The notes below the pieces were generated by a model. The model was not told the origin of the DNA and made no database searches. It saw only the letters and a list, made by a program, of their open reading frames with translations. 64,000 nt of DNA from Acanthochlamys bracteata. Taxonomy: Eukaryota; Streptophyta; Magnoliopsida; Pandanales; Velloziaceae. Numbering within the stretch: position 1 is the first letter of the stretch; each line of letters opens with the position of its first letter. The stretch covers positions 5,531,725-5,595,724 of the forward strand of contig CM034129.1 of NCBI GenBank assembly GCA_019914995.1, written 5' to 3'. A program made the position numbers and the translations under genes. Shown in pieces: positions 13,390-25,428 of this stretch.

Positions 13390-14130
13390 ATGTCTCACGG
13401 CGTTGGTGATGTTACCGGACTTGATCTTCTCGATTTCCTACTGCTTGTTAACCGAGCTGATCCGCAAGATCTTCTGTCCTTCGAGTTGGTGTTCAATCTT
13501 GCTTTTCGTTTGATGGAATAACTGGGGCGTTGTTGCCTCCCCGATTTGCCACTGAAATTGACCGAGCTGTTAGGAAGTCCAGGACGATTGTGTTAGTTGT
13601 GTTACGGTACTCAAATGGATCCATAACCAAAGAGCTAAGAAATACAGAAAAACAAAATAGAAGAAACTGAACTAAAAGGAATAGTCTTGCACACCTCTCT
13701 TGGGTGTCTAGCACTCTTATTTATAACACAGCTTATCTTTTACAAAGATGTTACAACTCTTCTGGGACTCTTCAGCTACTGGACTCCAGGTGACTACTAA
13801 CTTCTACTATTACTAGGACTCTGGGCTGCAATTAAGCTCCTGCTAGGACTCCACTACTACTATGGTTACCTCCAGAGAAGCTCCTTTGCCTTCAGCTACT
13901 TCTTGCTGCATCTGCTGCCTGAACACCCAATGCAAACATCCTGCTGAGCCTTGATACAGCTACTCCTTCCGAGCAAGAGTCCATCTGCAGTCTCATCCCT
14001 GACATTTTGTATGATCGAAGTGTGAGTCTGGATGGAAGGAGATGAGCTTGGCTTTGATGACAAGGAATGTCAAATAGTAGCAGCAACAGCCCAACTTGAT
14101 CTCGTACGAGCTCTTTATCATTTGTCCTGA
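13390..14130 (+). pseudogene. Unidentified, apparently broken coding fragments
   Basis: I do not recognise this gene. A 43-codon frame starts at the ATG at 13390 (MSHGVGDVTGLDLLDFLLLV, then NRADPQDLLSFELVFNLAF). A one-base shift leads into FDGITGALLPPRFATEIDRA, then VRKSRTIVLVVL, ending near 13605. About 300 bp of A+T-richer, insertion-like sequence follows. A new open frame then runs 13923-14042 (TPNANILLSLDTATPSEQES, then ICSLIPDILYDRSVSLDG) and continues in another frame as DELGFDDKECQIVAATAQLD and LVRALYHL up to a stop at 14128. Composition is gene-like and unlike the surroundings. The repeated one-base shifts suggest decay, although unrecognised introns or sequence errors are possible. 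It could also be the 5' part of a larger plus-strand gene reaching 22.7 kb. Confidence 0.35.
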
Positions 14131-14375
14131 TTCTTTTCTTTTTTGTTCTTGTTTATAATTATGTGTATTTTGCTTGTTAGATTAGATTGGAGTAACGAGT
14201 GATTGCCAATTTCAGTATTAGCTCTTCTGCTTTCTTGTGAATATATACTTTTGGTCATGGTTTTGGCTACAAATTCTATTTAGACTTAGAAATAGCATAT
14301 ATGCTCTGCCTGTACTTGAATTAGTGGATCAAACCATTTGCTTTTCCATTTGAACTTATGAAATGAACTATTCTT

Positions 14376-14894
14376 AGGGATGGCAATATGGATTAGCAGG
14401 TTGGGTCGGTGCGACTTATTTAATTACATGATCAAAATTATTAAATCCCGACTTGGCCCACATATTTATATATATCAAAAGTGTCAATCATAATTCAAAT
14501 TATTTAATGACCGGGACAAACTATCCATTTAATTAAGACGAGAAACTTAAATTCTAACAATATAGGTGAAAATTATTAGGTACTATATATTTAAAATAAA
14601 AAAGGTTAATTTTAACAAAAATTGATAAATTAACAAAAAAACTAAATTCAATATGATTGTTCTATAATTTTCTAATTATTAGCTAATATGTGCTATACAA
14701 ATGATTATACGGATTAGTAGATAGGTCAATTTTGGGTCAAACTCGAAATTGATCCGAATCTATTCAATTTTATCTGGTCGATTTGGAGTTGATTCGAAAT
14801 GACTTGAATCTGTCTACAGTCAAATTTGAACTTGATTTATATAGGTAGCTTTCGAGTTGGGTTCGAGGATCGGGTCATATTTTTTGCGACCCCT
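14376..14894. mobile_element. Mutator-like MITE with 10-bp target duplication
   Basis: The element begins AGGGATGGCAA and ends TTGCGACCCCT, a short inverted repeat. It is flanked by perfect copies of AACTATTCTT at 14366-14375 and 14895-14904. Duplications of 9-11 bp are characteristic of Mutator-like elements. The 519-bp interior is non-coding and carries repeated phrases such as aactcgaaattgatccga, common in dicot non-autonomous repeats. The exact duplication suggests a fairly recent insertion. Confidence 0.8.
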
Positions 14895-14904
14895 AACTAT
14901 TCTT

Positions 14905-17290
14905 TTGCACAAAATAATCAGGCACTTGAATGGGTTTGGACCTTAATGGGCCAAAATTTGTGAAGTAGAAAACTATTTGTAGGATGAATCATACCGCCTA
15001 TTTTCTTATCTCATGCAAAAAGTAAAACCCAATTATGTAATTTGTTTGATATTTCAAACTAAGTAGAGGTTGGGTATGAAAAAAAATCGTCATGTGCGCT
15101 AATGTTATACATTAATTTGAAATTTCAAGTTATATGTGTTTGGCCCTTAATACCGGATTCTCCATGCTACCTGGAAAACAACACCCCTAGTTTATCGATC
15201 TGTTTTATGGCAAATGATTCACGTCATGACCTAATTTTGAAGGTGCATGACCTGATTTTGAAGGGTAGAAACCTCTTAGATCTACGACTACATGCAATAG
15301 GACAAATTTATATTTATTATTTGTGATTACGTTACCTTTATGTTCTATCAAAGATTTTAATCATTGAATTTTGTGTTAGGAATAGTTTTGCAGATAGTAT
15401 GGGTACTTTTACCTTCAAATCTCTTTAAGAGCATATGCAAACACATTCATTCGTGTAATAAGCGTACCATTTGGTCGTAACCTTAATCTAATGTTTTCTA
15501 TCATAGGCTGTGGACAACATCCTTGAACCTCTATTTCTACGGGTAGACACTTTCCATGACCTGAGGAAAATTGGATTGGCTTTGGCTTTGGCTTTGCTCG
15601 CAACTTTGATCCTAAAATGGGATTGTTGATGGATATTTCACATTTTTCTGGACTTACGTGTAAGATATAATTATGGATTTCGTTCACCATATTTCATTTC
15701 CTTTTTTGTATCGCAACCAGAACTTACATTCGCACAACTTGGAGAGTGTTATTTATGAACAGCAATTCAATGTCTGTAGTGATTGGTAATTCAACTTGTT
15801 GACCATCTATATTGTTGGGAGTTGCTTATTGTTGTCAACAGACGATTGTCCTTGCTTTTGGCTTATTGTAGTCCTCAAAATTGCCATCTCAGCAGCCCAA
15901 TATCAATTCTCCTTTTATTTTGTTGTCATGCAATAATTTGAGAGTGAAATTTGAATATCTTACTCATCAATCTAGAGTTTTGGGTTCATGTACGCTTACT
16001 CTTATGAAGCATGCTTTTTAGTGCAAGAGGTAGTGTTTAATATAGAAGAACCAACACCATATAAGAGAATCTAGAATCAGATACCATATGCTTCGTTTCT
16101 TATTGGATGTATTAGTTATATTCTTTTGAATGCTGCAGCTAGGTGTTGAATTTTGCATACATCGGTATAAGATTTATAGAACTTGAATTCTCAGTCCAAT
16201 TAAACACCTTCATTAAATAAATTAAGGAGCGATATCATTGAGTGTCCATTTTGTCTCTTAATTGATCATAACTGAAGAGCTGGAGCAATGTCATTGCCTG
16301 TCCACTTCAACCGAGTAAATCTAACTTGTGATTGTCGAAAATTTATGGTCGTTTCTTAATTAATGATAACAGAAATGCTGAAGTACTGTCATAACTATCT
16401 CTTTTAACCGAGTAAATCTAACTTATGGTTGATGGATACCTAGCTAATGGGATGAACTAGGAAGGAGAATATACTAATAACTTATGGCAGAGCACATTTA
16501 CTGGCACCTTGTGTATTCTACTAGTGGGTTCACTGGAACAATAATCCTATTCATCCCATCCACTTTTCGATATGTGTCCCACCAGATCAACAAAATAATA
16601 CACAATACATGGACATGTTATTCTTCAATTGAGTAGGTCATATATCAATAAGAATCAGATACCATAATTCTTGTCACAAAGTATTATATTTACAAGAATT
16701 ATTTTGCACTTAGTTCGAATTGGTGTTGATTTTGTGTATCCCTTTTAAAATCATGCTATACATATGCATCTACATGTTTTTAGTTTTGAAACATAGCTTG
16801 GACTTTTGGGGTTCAATCATACACCTATCTTTCAACTGTCAGTTTCTTGTTTGATCCATGGTAATATCAGAAAAGATGCCTAGAATAGTTATATAGACTT
16901 CATTTGTGTTTTGGAATGCTCTTTCTTTATTTTGTGTATTGACTTTGCAAGCATATGGTGGTTCTCTTGTTTATGATTTTTTTACTCAACTCAATACTCA
17001 ATAGGGATGATGAGTGATTGAACTAAGATTTGGTTTCCAGTGATGCATCATTATTCTTTAGGCTAAGAACTTCTTCTAAGGATTCCTAACAAAGGTACCG
17101 TATGAGAACTCCTTAAGACCAAACTTCTACATCATAAGACCAAGTGGTGGGCGTGTGAAACTAATGACATTGGAGAAGGGCTTTGACTTTTACTTCTATA
17201 GGAAATTATTTCAAAGAATAGAGCTAGAAGAGATTATAATGCGTTTACGAAATTGGTATTGCACATTATCCGGAAGTACATGTAGGAAAA
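14905..17290. other. Unassigned region, possible intron or intergenic DNA
   Basis: No gene can be supported. A 91-codon minus frame at 15415-15690 contains a KPKPKP run encoded by a GGCTTT hexamer repeat and has no domain I recognise. 16220-16440 holds about two and a half decayed copies of a ~98-bp unit, best seen in the phrase aaccgagtaaatctaact at 16309 and 16406. Confidence 0.35.
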
Positions 17291-17295
17291 TTTTG

Positions 17296-17512
17296 GGAGT
17301 GTTTATGAAATCGAGTTTTTATAACGAAAAGTATTAGGAAATGACTTATTTTTTTATTTAAAAAAATAAAAATAAGTAATAACAAGATCTAACAACGTAT
17401 AATTTTTCTATATTTTTTAAAATTTAAAAAAAATTTATAGAATGTGGTAGAAGATTTATTAGAAAACGTGAAAATAAAAAAATTAGAATGAAAAAAGTTG
17501 AAAAGCACTTTC
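17296..17512. mobile_element. A+T-rich MITE, 'GTGTTTG' family copy
   Basis: Starts gggagtgtttatgaaatcg and ends gttgaaaagcactttcaaac, with an A/T-rich interior in the family's order. It lies directly beside the 713-bp element that starts at 17530. Confidence 0.55.
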
Positions 17513-17529
17513 AAACGTTACCGTAGTAA

Positions 17530-18242
17530 GGCCCTGTTTGGCTGGGCTTTTCTCCAGCTTAAAGCCCGAAAAAAGCAGAAAACAGTGTTTGATGCGTTTG
17601 GATAGTGCAGCTTTAAGCTGCTTTAAAGTGCTTTTAAGAGTGTTTTTTGAAAAGCATCTCAGAGATGCTTTTCACAAAAAGCACGCGGCAGCTTTTCATT
17701 TCCTTTCTGCGAAATGACCATGCTGCCCACGATAAGTTTACAAAATTACCATATTATATTAATTATTTAAATAATATAAAAAATTAATAATTATTTAAAT
17801 ATATTTTTCAAATTTAATATTACAATAATAATTATATAATCAATATTATTTAAATTAAATTATTGATTAATATTAATAATATAATTTGTTAATAAATTTA
17901 TAAATATTGATACAAATAATTATGTATATAATTTTTACATAATAATTTTTTTAAAATTTAAAAATAAATAATATATCAAAAAGAATTAAAAATTTTATAA
18001 TATATCAATTATTATATATTCATAGGCATTTCAGTTATTTTATACTTTATACAGAAATAAACATAAGTTTAGCCAAACACTTCATTCAGCTTTCAGTATT
18101 AAAAAGCACGATACAGTAACAATTTATCCAAACACTTTTTACTATAAAGCTACTTTTACAGCAAAAGTTCTATAGCCCTTACAGCACTCTAAAGTAGCTT
18201 TACTTCAAAAGCACAAAAGCTTCAGCACATCCAAACAGGGCC
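17530..18242. mobile_element. TAA-flanked inverted-repeat element (713 bp)
   Basis: The left end is GGCCCTGTTTGG and the right end is CCAAACAGGGCC, a perfect 12-bp inverted repeat. Both sides carry TAA (17527-17529 and 18243-18245), fitting a Tourist/PIF-Harbinger type. Subterminal regions on both sides contain oppositely oriented aaaagctt and aaagcac motifs, while the middle (about 17740-18050) is nearly pure A/T. No coding frame is present, so it is non-autonomous. Its terminal repeat differs from that of the element at 9695, so it belongs to a separate family. Confidence 0.8.
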
Positions 18243-19732
18243 TAATACATGTGCGGTAACCCAAGTCGTAAAAGTCAGAGGCCATCGACATTTGGTGAAT
18301 TTGATTGATTATTCGTTTTGAAACAATTACATTATGGATATGGAGCTGCAAAATAAACTGATAAGCTGAAGGTGGCATTCAGCATTATGTTGAAATATGT
18401 ACTGTGATATCTACATGGACATTTTCAACTGCAAAAGTTACACATAGTGACATATTGTAAATACTTTGGTCTTATTCCAAAAAATCAGGATCATGCATTT
18501 TCTTAATTCGATCTCATATTACATTTGTTTTATATTGAATTCCTTTTTAATAAGATATCAGTTCCTATCTTTCTATTGTTGTACATAGATATTGATTCCT
18601 CTCGTACAAAACTCTATGCATACACAAATATGCATAGGGATTATGCGATTGTAGGTAGAGATGTTTCTGTCTCTAGTATTCTCCGAGTTAAATTAAAGAT
18701 AGTGAAATTCTTATTCCTGGAAGAATTTCTGGTTTTACTAACAAAATAAAAGTTAATGCAAGGAGAATTGAGGTGTTTCGTTCAGATGCTCTCATGATTA
18801 CATTTCTATTACAATTTAAAATTGCGAACTGGACAAATGTTATGTTAATTTTTTATTGGTATTTTACTGTAGCTTGTTTATTTTCAGTTGAACAAATATG
18901 AAATTTGCAAAGCTGTTCTTGGACATAATTTTTTCCTATGTGTCTTATAGTTTTCTCTGTGGAAGGTCATATGATTGGTACTTTTAACTTTCTATTGTGA
19001 AAAGGCTCCATTTTCCTTGAGTTTCGTAAGTGTACTTGCATTTGAAGTACAGCAGTGATATGCTGAAGTTTGAAAATGAATAAATTCATTAAGGAAATGC
19101 AATTTAAGGTGCAATACTTGGTGTTCTCTTGTAAGATTTTTCAGCTCGGCCCTTTCGGCTCTCTTCATGTTGAACTATGCATAAAAAGCTCGTCATTTAG
19201 CTGTGTTGTTACTCAGATACTATTTCATATCTTTTTGCGTCTGCTTCCTGGTTTAATAAATGAAGTCTTTGTCTAAATGAACAAACTTGTGCACTATCTT
19301 TGGTTTTCTTCTTTAACCCTTTCAAAGTTTTACACCAGTGTGTCATGTGCATGTAATTTGTTACTAGTCCATATCCATACTCCCGTTCTGGTGTCCTTAC
19401 AATTCAAGAGCTAATATAGTTACAGTGATAAACAATTGGACTTGCTTTCTGGAAGAAAGAGCTTAATGATCGGTACCGTCAAATGCAAGGGAGTTGCTCT
19501 GTTTGTACATAATGTTCTCCGATTGGACAAGTGGATTTGTTTACATCAGTAGGTCTCATGAATCAGCAAACGGTTTTATTTACATCAATAGATCTCATGA
19601 TTCATGGATCAGCAAATGGTTTGCTTACTGCATGTGACAAAATGGGTTCTGTTTCAGTGTCTCGTTAATTGAATCACTACAGATTAAAATATGATTGTTC
19701 GAGCTGTGTAGTTTAAAATCCGTTCGAGAGTA

Positions 19733-19865
19733 TTTATAAAATAAAATTTTTTTTAAATAAAATATATTTTTATTTTTTTTAAAATATAAGCTTTTTTTTA
19801 TTTTTAAAAAATAATAAAAAATTATAATAAAAAAATTCATTACGTGGAACGCTCAGTCAAATGTT
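19733..19865. mobile_element. Partial A+T-rich MITE copy
   Basis: Contains atttataaaataaaattttt, then aataataaaaaattataat and ttcattacgtgga, in the order seen in the 'GTGTTTG' family. It is shortened relative to full copies. Confidence 0.45.
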
Positions 19866-19961
19866 CTCTTAATCTGTTCGAAAGGGTCAATGCTTCAAGT
19901 ACAAGTAGTTCGAATTTCTACTAGAGAAATATTTGATTTCCTTGCACCAAGTTTTCTATAT

Positions 19962-20192
19962 TTGGGGTGTTTAGAATTACTTATAAAATAGAATTTTTTA
20001 AAAATAAAAAATATTTTTATTTTTTTATTTTAAAAAAATAAAAATATGTGATAAAAAAATTTCACGTAAAATTTTTCTACACTTTCTAAATTTTTAAATA
20101 AATTTTTTAAATATTTATAAAATATGTATTAAAAAAATATAAAATTAAAAATAAAAAAAAAACTTATAGTAAACGCTCAACCAAACGCCTAT
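19962..20192. mobile_element. A+T-rich MITE, 'GTGTTTG' family copy
   Basis: The left end is GGGGTGTTTAGAATTACTT; the right end, reverse-complemented, is AGGCGTTTGGTTGAGCG. The interior has the conserved ttcacgtaaaatttttct and ctttctaaatttttaaat segments. It ends 13 bp before an exon-like segment at 20206. Confidence 0.6.
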
Positions 20193-20205
20193 TTTTGTTT
20201 GGAAG

Positions 20206-20378
20206 CTGACTCCAGTGAAAGAAGTTTTCGCTAAAGCGTCAAAGAGCAAGGCTACAATATATTTTGCTACAGGAAGTGTTTGCTTACCAGGTATGCTATC
20301 TTTTTATTTTTCTGCTTCCAGAATACTATAACAGGTAGTAATATACTAGCACTGGACCGGGATGAGGGATGTAGCAAG
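20206..20378 (+). other. Exon-like segments of an unidentified gene or pseudogene
   Basis: A stretch at 20206-20290, preceded by a possible AG acceptor, reads LTPVKEVFAKASKSKATIYF then ATGSVCLP, and ends at CAG|GTATGC. A second stretch, 20335-20378, follows a CAG and joins in phase to read GSNILALDRDEGCSK before AAG|GTCAGT. The intervening 44 bp would be an unusually short plant intron, so the join is doubtful. The amino-acid composition is gene-like and clearly different from the A/T-rich surroundings. I cannot name the family. It may belong with the fragments at 13390-14130 and the terminal exon-like sequence after 22578. Confidence 0.3.
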
Positions 20379-20514
20379 GTCAGTGTTCTTTTCTTGCTCC
20401 CCTATATTTTTTATAATCAATTATGCAATTTGATTGTTAAATTGTTTCCTGTTATTTATCTGATTGTATGACTGCTTATTGTAAGTAGCAAATCTCCATA
20501 GTAGTTTGGTATGC

Positions 20515-20670
20515 TATTTAATTTCAAAAAATTAAATTTTAATTTTTCGGTTCATATTTATATAGTAAGATTTTTTTTATTATTTATTTTTATTATATTT
20601 TTAGGTAAAAAAGTAAGACTATATTTTTAAAAAAATATTATCTATTTTTAAAAAAAAAATCAAAAGTACT
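20515..20670. mobile_element. Partial A+T-rich MITE copy
   Basis: A/T-only stretch with tatagtaagattttttttatt and a terminal atcaaaagtactttcatacg segment resembling the ends of the neighbouring MITE copies. Boundaries are uncertain. Confidence 0.35.
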
Positions 20671-20679
20671 TTCATACGA

Positions 20680-22080
20680 CTACTAAACTGATCAACATCA
20701 TAGCCACTCGAAAAAGAATCATATACTTCATGAGCACTGTAGGGACACACAGGGCATCTTCCACATGCACACCGAAATCAATGTCAAGAACTCTTGCACG
20801 TTTCTGTGTACTGGTCCAAAGCAACAGCCATTGGTTTAGGTTTGTCAACTCTCATTTCATTAACATCTTTGGATCCAGGCCTTTGCCAATGGTCCAGATA
20901 ACATTGTGATTAACATCTAGAGGTCTTAATAGTTACCAACGAGGATTATTAGTCGCCTTCTTTTGTTGAAGCTTTGCATGTTCTTTAACTATTATACAAC
21001 AGACGATTGTAGTCATAGAATATAGGCTACATGCATATTGCGGTCTTAGGTAATACTAAGTTGCAAGTGCAATATAAAACCTTTAATTTCCTTTAAGAAA
21101 GGCCCTTGATATATAGTATGTATAAAAAATTCTTACGTCATTGATATACAACATATCTGTGTATGCATTCCGTAGAGGATGACCAGCCAAAGCTGTCTAC
21201 GACACAAATTACTTTCTTACTAAATTAAGAGAATTGAGTTATTGTGGAATGTTCTTGTCCTGTAAAAGGCGATGCCTTTGTGGTTAAACGAATGCTATAT
21301 GTCACCTTTGTTATGTTGGGATCCATTTCTTCCTTTAATCCTGTCTTTATATGGCTCTAGAGTGGGAAGGATGATCATAGAATACAGGTAACATGTATCA
21401 ACCTCTTTACACTCAAGTAACTCACGTCTGCAGCAGAAGGCACCACATGAACTATAAATTGCTTTTCATATTATCATATATGAAATCCGGAAAAGGGGTA
21501 AAACATAATCGTTGTAATCGACGCTTATGCAGGTCCATGAAACTGTGTGCATGAGATTGCTTGAAGTTTTTTAGGGAAGTTGCATAGAACAATGGTTTTT
21601 TCTTTCCCTTGAACAAGTTTTAAGTGGCCGCGTGACTATTTCCTTCTTTTTGTTGGAAACGTTTGATGTGGCCACACTGACTGAGCTCGCCATTTGATTG
21701 TTCTTATCAGTGGGGGATGTCTTGACCATGGTTCAAAGTTATTTTGCATTTCTGAAATTTATCACAATTGCAATTTATGAAAGAACACTAGCACATTATA
21801 TGTTTATGACCTGATTGATATAGCACGATTTATATGCAGAAAGCTGTCATTCTTTAGGTAAAAGTACAAATTCTTCAGCAACTAGGAAATTTATAAAGAA
21901 GACATTGCATTTTTTTGCTAAGAGATCAGTTAGTCAAGCATATGCTAGAATAAATTGTGGATTTCTACAATATATAACTTTTGCAGACTCCAATGCTTCT
22001 GGAATATTATAGATTTGCATGTGTTTCGGCATCTATGTAAAGTCCATTTGCATCACTTACAGTACAGATTGGCAGAGACC
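20680..22080. other. Unassigned region
   Basis: No supported gene, RNA or intact repeat. The sequence has mixed composition, with T-rich runs like those of plant introns. Confidence 0.35.
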
Positions 22081-22084
22081 TCTT

Positions 22085-22086
<2 letters not shown>

Positions 22087-22122
<36 letters not shown>
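22087..22122. repeat. TA dinucleotide microsatellite
   Basis: About 18 alternating AT units directly abut the foldback element. A shorter TA tract on its other side (22525-22542) suggests that the element inserted into one original microsatellite. Confidence 0.9.
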
Positions 22123-22123
<1 letters not shown>

Positions 22124-22125
<2 letters not shown>

Positions 22126-22524
22126 ATATAGGCATTCTATGTGCTATATGCATTCCATCGGTTTTTCCGGCCATATTTGATCGGAGAGACCTCCAAATCC
22201 GATCTTCACCGTGAGATATGTAGAGCTATGAGTCGGAAATATGCTTACCAAATTTCAGTTCAATCGGATTACGAATCGACCTTCATCTGACCACTTGATC
22301 AAGATGACTCAAATAATAAAAGTTGACAAAATATATATTTTTTGTTTTTGAGTAATCTTGATCAAGTGGCCGGATGAAGGTCGATTCGTGGTCCGATTGA
22401 ACTGAAATTTGGTAAGTATGTTTCTAACTCATAGTTCTACATATCTAACGGTGAAGATCGGATTTGGAGATCTCTCTGACCAAATATGACTGGAAAAACT
22501 GATGAAGTGCCTATATCTTATCCC
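22124..22524. mobile_element. Long foldback element inserted in a TA microsatellite
   Basis: Two arms of about 175-190 bp (22124-22312 and 22348-22524) are inverted copies with high similarity, for example accaaatttcagttcaatcg on the left against its complement on the right, and a shared ccaaatccgatcttcaccg. A spacer of about 35 bp separates them. The element sits inside an alternating TA tract (22087-22122 on the left, 22525-22542 on the right). It has no coding capacity. RNA made from it would form a near-perfect hairpin. Insertion into TA repeats recalls the Micron type described in rice, but the family is not established here. Confidence 0.75.
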
Positions 22525-23289
22525 ATATATATATATATATAGATACTGGTTTTCTAATCTGTGTCTGTGGCTTGCAGGATCCAACAGGAATCTATCTATA
22601 GGAAAGGTAGAGAAAAGAAAGAGCTGATATTCCTTCTCACCAATCTGACCAGAAAAAACAAAAGCAAATTTGCCACTACGCGAAAACATTACCTGAAGAA
22701 ATACCCTGTTGTTGTCCCTAACAAGTTGAATTTTCTACATCTTTGTGCTTAAAAAATCTGTAACTTGATGGTTTCGTTTCTTTTTTTAATCTTTTGAGCA
22801 TGAAATAGCGAGTTTCATATGAAACTTCCTTGTAAAAGTGTAACGGACACATGTGTTTCACTTTTTCCTGTTCTTGCATTTTATGTCTTCAACATGTTTC
22901 AATGTGTGAATATTTTGAAAATAACATTTAAAAGTATAATTTATCATATTATATTTTTATATATCTATTTTCACTAACCACTTCCATTCCATGCAATAAA
23001 CGCTAAAACTTATTCCCTATTCCAGTATTCCTACACCTTTGTTTAACTAAGCAGGCACTTAAGTTAACTATAGCTTACAAACTTATATAAATCCTTTTTC
23101 TTTTCTCGTTCAAGTTTATTCTGGAATATCTCTTGTTTTCCTCTTTCACCAATTCTGGGAACTGGTTTTCTTACACGAATGCACAAGGCCTTGAAACAGG
23201 GTGTAGCACATTAAAGTGCCTCCTACAGCTGACTGTCAAGACATTAATTACCAGACTGCATTGCTATACGATGTAGATAAAATCAACTA

Positions 23290-24360
23290 AGAAAAAATTC
23301 AGTAATTTTATTTTAATTTATTCTGCAAGTACACGGTTATCGTCTACCATATAGCAGATAACGAGTTTGTTCTACAAAAATTGTTGTTAAATCTAATCCA
23401 AACTTTTAGTAACAAAAGTTGTGTTTGTGAAAGCTAATCAAAAGTGTACGAGAGCGAAAAATAACACACGGATCGAGAAAATAGGTATGCAAATAACTGA
23501 AATTTTAGAATCCACCACTAATGCCTCTAATTTAATCTTTAAATAAATATGATAATAGATTATGATGATTGTGAAGATTTTGTACCTAACACCTTGGTCC
23601 AGTTCTTAGATACGATTTCTAATTATGACTCTAATTTTGGTACAGTATAAAATCACCTATCGCTAGTGATGTTCTAACTCCTTGTTTAGAAATTACTAAC
23701 GATGCATTAGGTTCTGCGAAATCATAAATCATATAGTTACATTCACTTTGGTTCAGTAAATATTAACTACAGTTATTAATCCTGTAATTCGTAAGTTATG
23801 CTCCGATTGGTCATCGTAAACACAATTAATATAATAATTTAGATATCAAACTCAATGCTAATCATGCATGCAAATTTAACATCTAAATATCCTTTCAAAC
23901 AAGAATTAACAACTCACATAAAATCAACAATCCATACATCACATAATATTCAAGAAATAAATTAAATTTATTAGGGTTTCATCCTAACTCCAGTTTAGAG
24001 AATTTAGCCACTAATATTAATAGTACACACAGTAATATTATATGAAAAATAAAAAATGAGAAAAAAAGAAGAAAGCAAATCTGAAGTATTTTTCGTCTCT
24101 AATCTGCTCTTCCTTCTGTCTCCCGTTCGGCTCTCTCTAGGTTTTCCGTCGGCTCTTCGTTGGCTCTTCTTTCGCTCTTTCGATGCTCCTCTTGGCCCTC
24201 CATTCATTTCTTTTTATAGTAGAACTTTCTCTCACAAAATTAGGCAAAAAATATCTCCAGAATTTTCGGATTAGATTTGATATAGATTTATTGCTATATT
24301 TGATGCTAGATTTGATGTTAGATTTGATGCTAAATTTTTGATTTAGATTTGATTGGTCAA
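23290..24360. mobile_element. Possible LTR-retrotransposon relic
   Basis: The phrase gcaagtacacggttatcgtc near 23325, followed by a downstream stretch on a 'ccaccactaatgcctctaat' theme, resembles non-coding parts of plant LTR elements with large internal regions. No polyprotein frame, primer-binding site or paired LTR is visible. 24272-24355 is a small run of variants of agatttgatg. Confidence 0.25.
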
Positions 24361-25428
24361 ATGCATCAATAAGAACCGCCGATTGATATTTCCTTCTATG
24401 ATTAGCTCTTTTATTTTATTCCTTCAATAATTTGTTTCTTTATTCATCTATACTTCAGAAAATAAAATAAGATAAATTAATTCATATTATGAATAAAATT
24501 TTAATAAAAATTTAATATTTATTATAACAATAAGATATAATAAATATGTATTATTACATATTATCACTATATTGAGAAGAATTTGATGCTTCAAAAAATG
24601 AATGAGTCCCTTTTTTGCTGTTGCTTCTTTGCGGCACGGAACGAGTTCCATGTTGGAAGAAGTGTGAAGATATAGAACATCTGTTCTAGGTAAAATTCTG
24701 GTTGTACATTGGAGATATTTTTAGTTACGAACACAATTCATGCTGAAAACATGGGTTTGATTATCTTATTAACGTCTTCTCACTTAGTTTTATTAGTGAT
24801 TTTCCCATTAACAGTTATTGATTCTTCATTTTCTTGCCCCTGTTCATCGACAAGAAAGTAATTCCGAACTAGACATTTTCTTTTGAAAAAACAAATATTT
24901 AGCAGTGAGTACTGTTCTTCTCACTCATCGTCCCAACTGTGCGTTAAGCATATTCTACATCAGTAGATAAAGTACAAATCGGATGTGAGTTGTAGAGAAT
25001 TTTTGTAGCACAACAGGATATGAGTTGAAAAGGTGAAGCAGAAAATGCAACTTCCAAATATAACAAAAGAAGCTACTTTCGTACAAGAGATGTAAACATT
25101 TCGATTAGAAGGAGATGGAAACTTAAAATCCATACATCAGTAACAAACAGAAAAACAGAAGTAAGGTTAAACTACATTAGCTAATTGATTAAAGAGTAAA
25201 ATAAAAGAAAGATCTAATGCCTAATGATGGTGGCAGAAAGAACAACACTGAAATAGAAAACAAAGATAACTCAGATCAGAAAAAATAACTTCCTAGTCAA
25301 ATTAACCCTTCCTTGTTCTCTGCACCGACGCAACCATTTCCCTCCACCATCTTCATACTTCAATTCAAACTACTTCATGTATCAGAAAATTAAAATGTAT
25401 GCATGATTGATTTAATTAGTCAATTGAA

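Noticed and set aside
15415-15690. 91-codon minus-strand ORF
   Set aside because: No family resemblance I can name. The KPKPKP run comes from a hexamer repeat. It could be an exon of the unknown locus, but this is not supportable from sequence alone.
19900-19930. tRNA-like T-arm pattern (gttcgaat between short complementary segments)
   Set aside because: The stem is out of register, and no anticodon arm, D arm or acceptor stem could be found.
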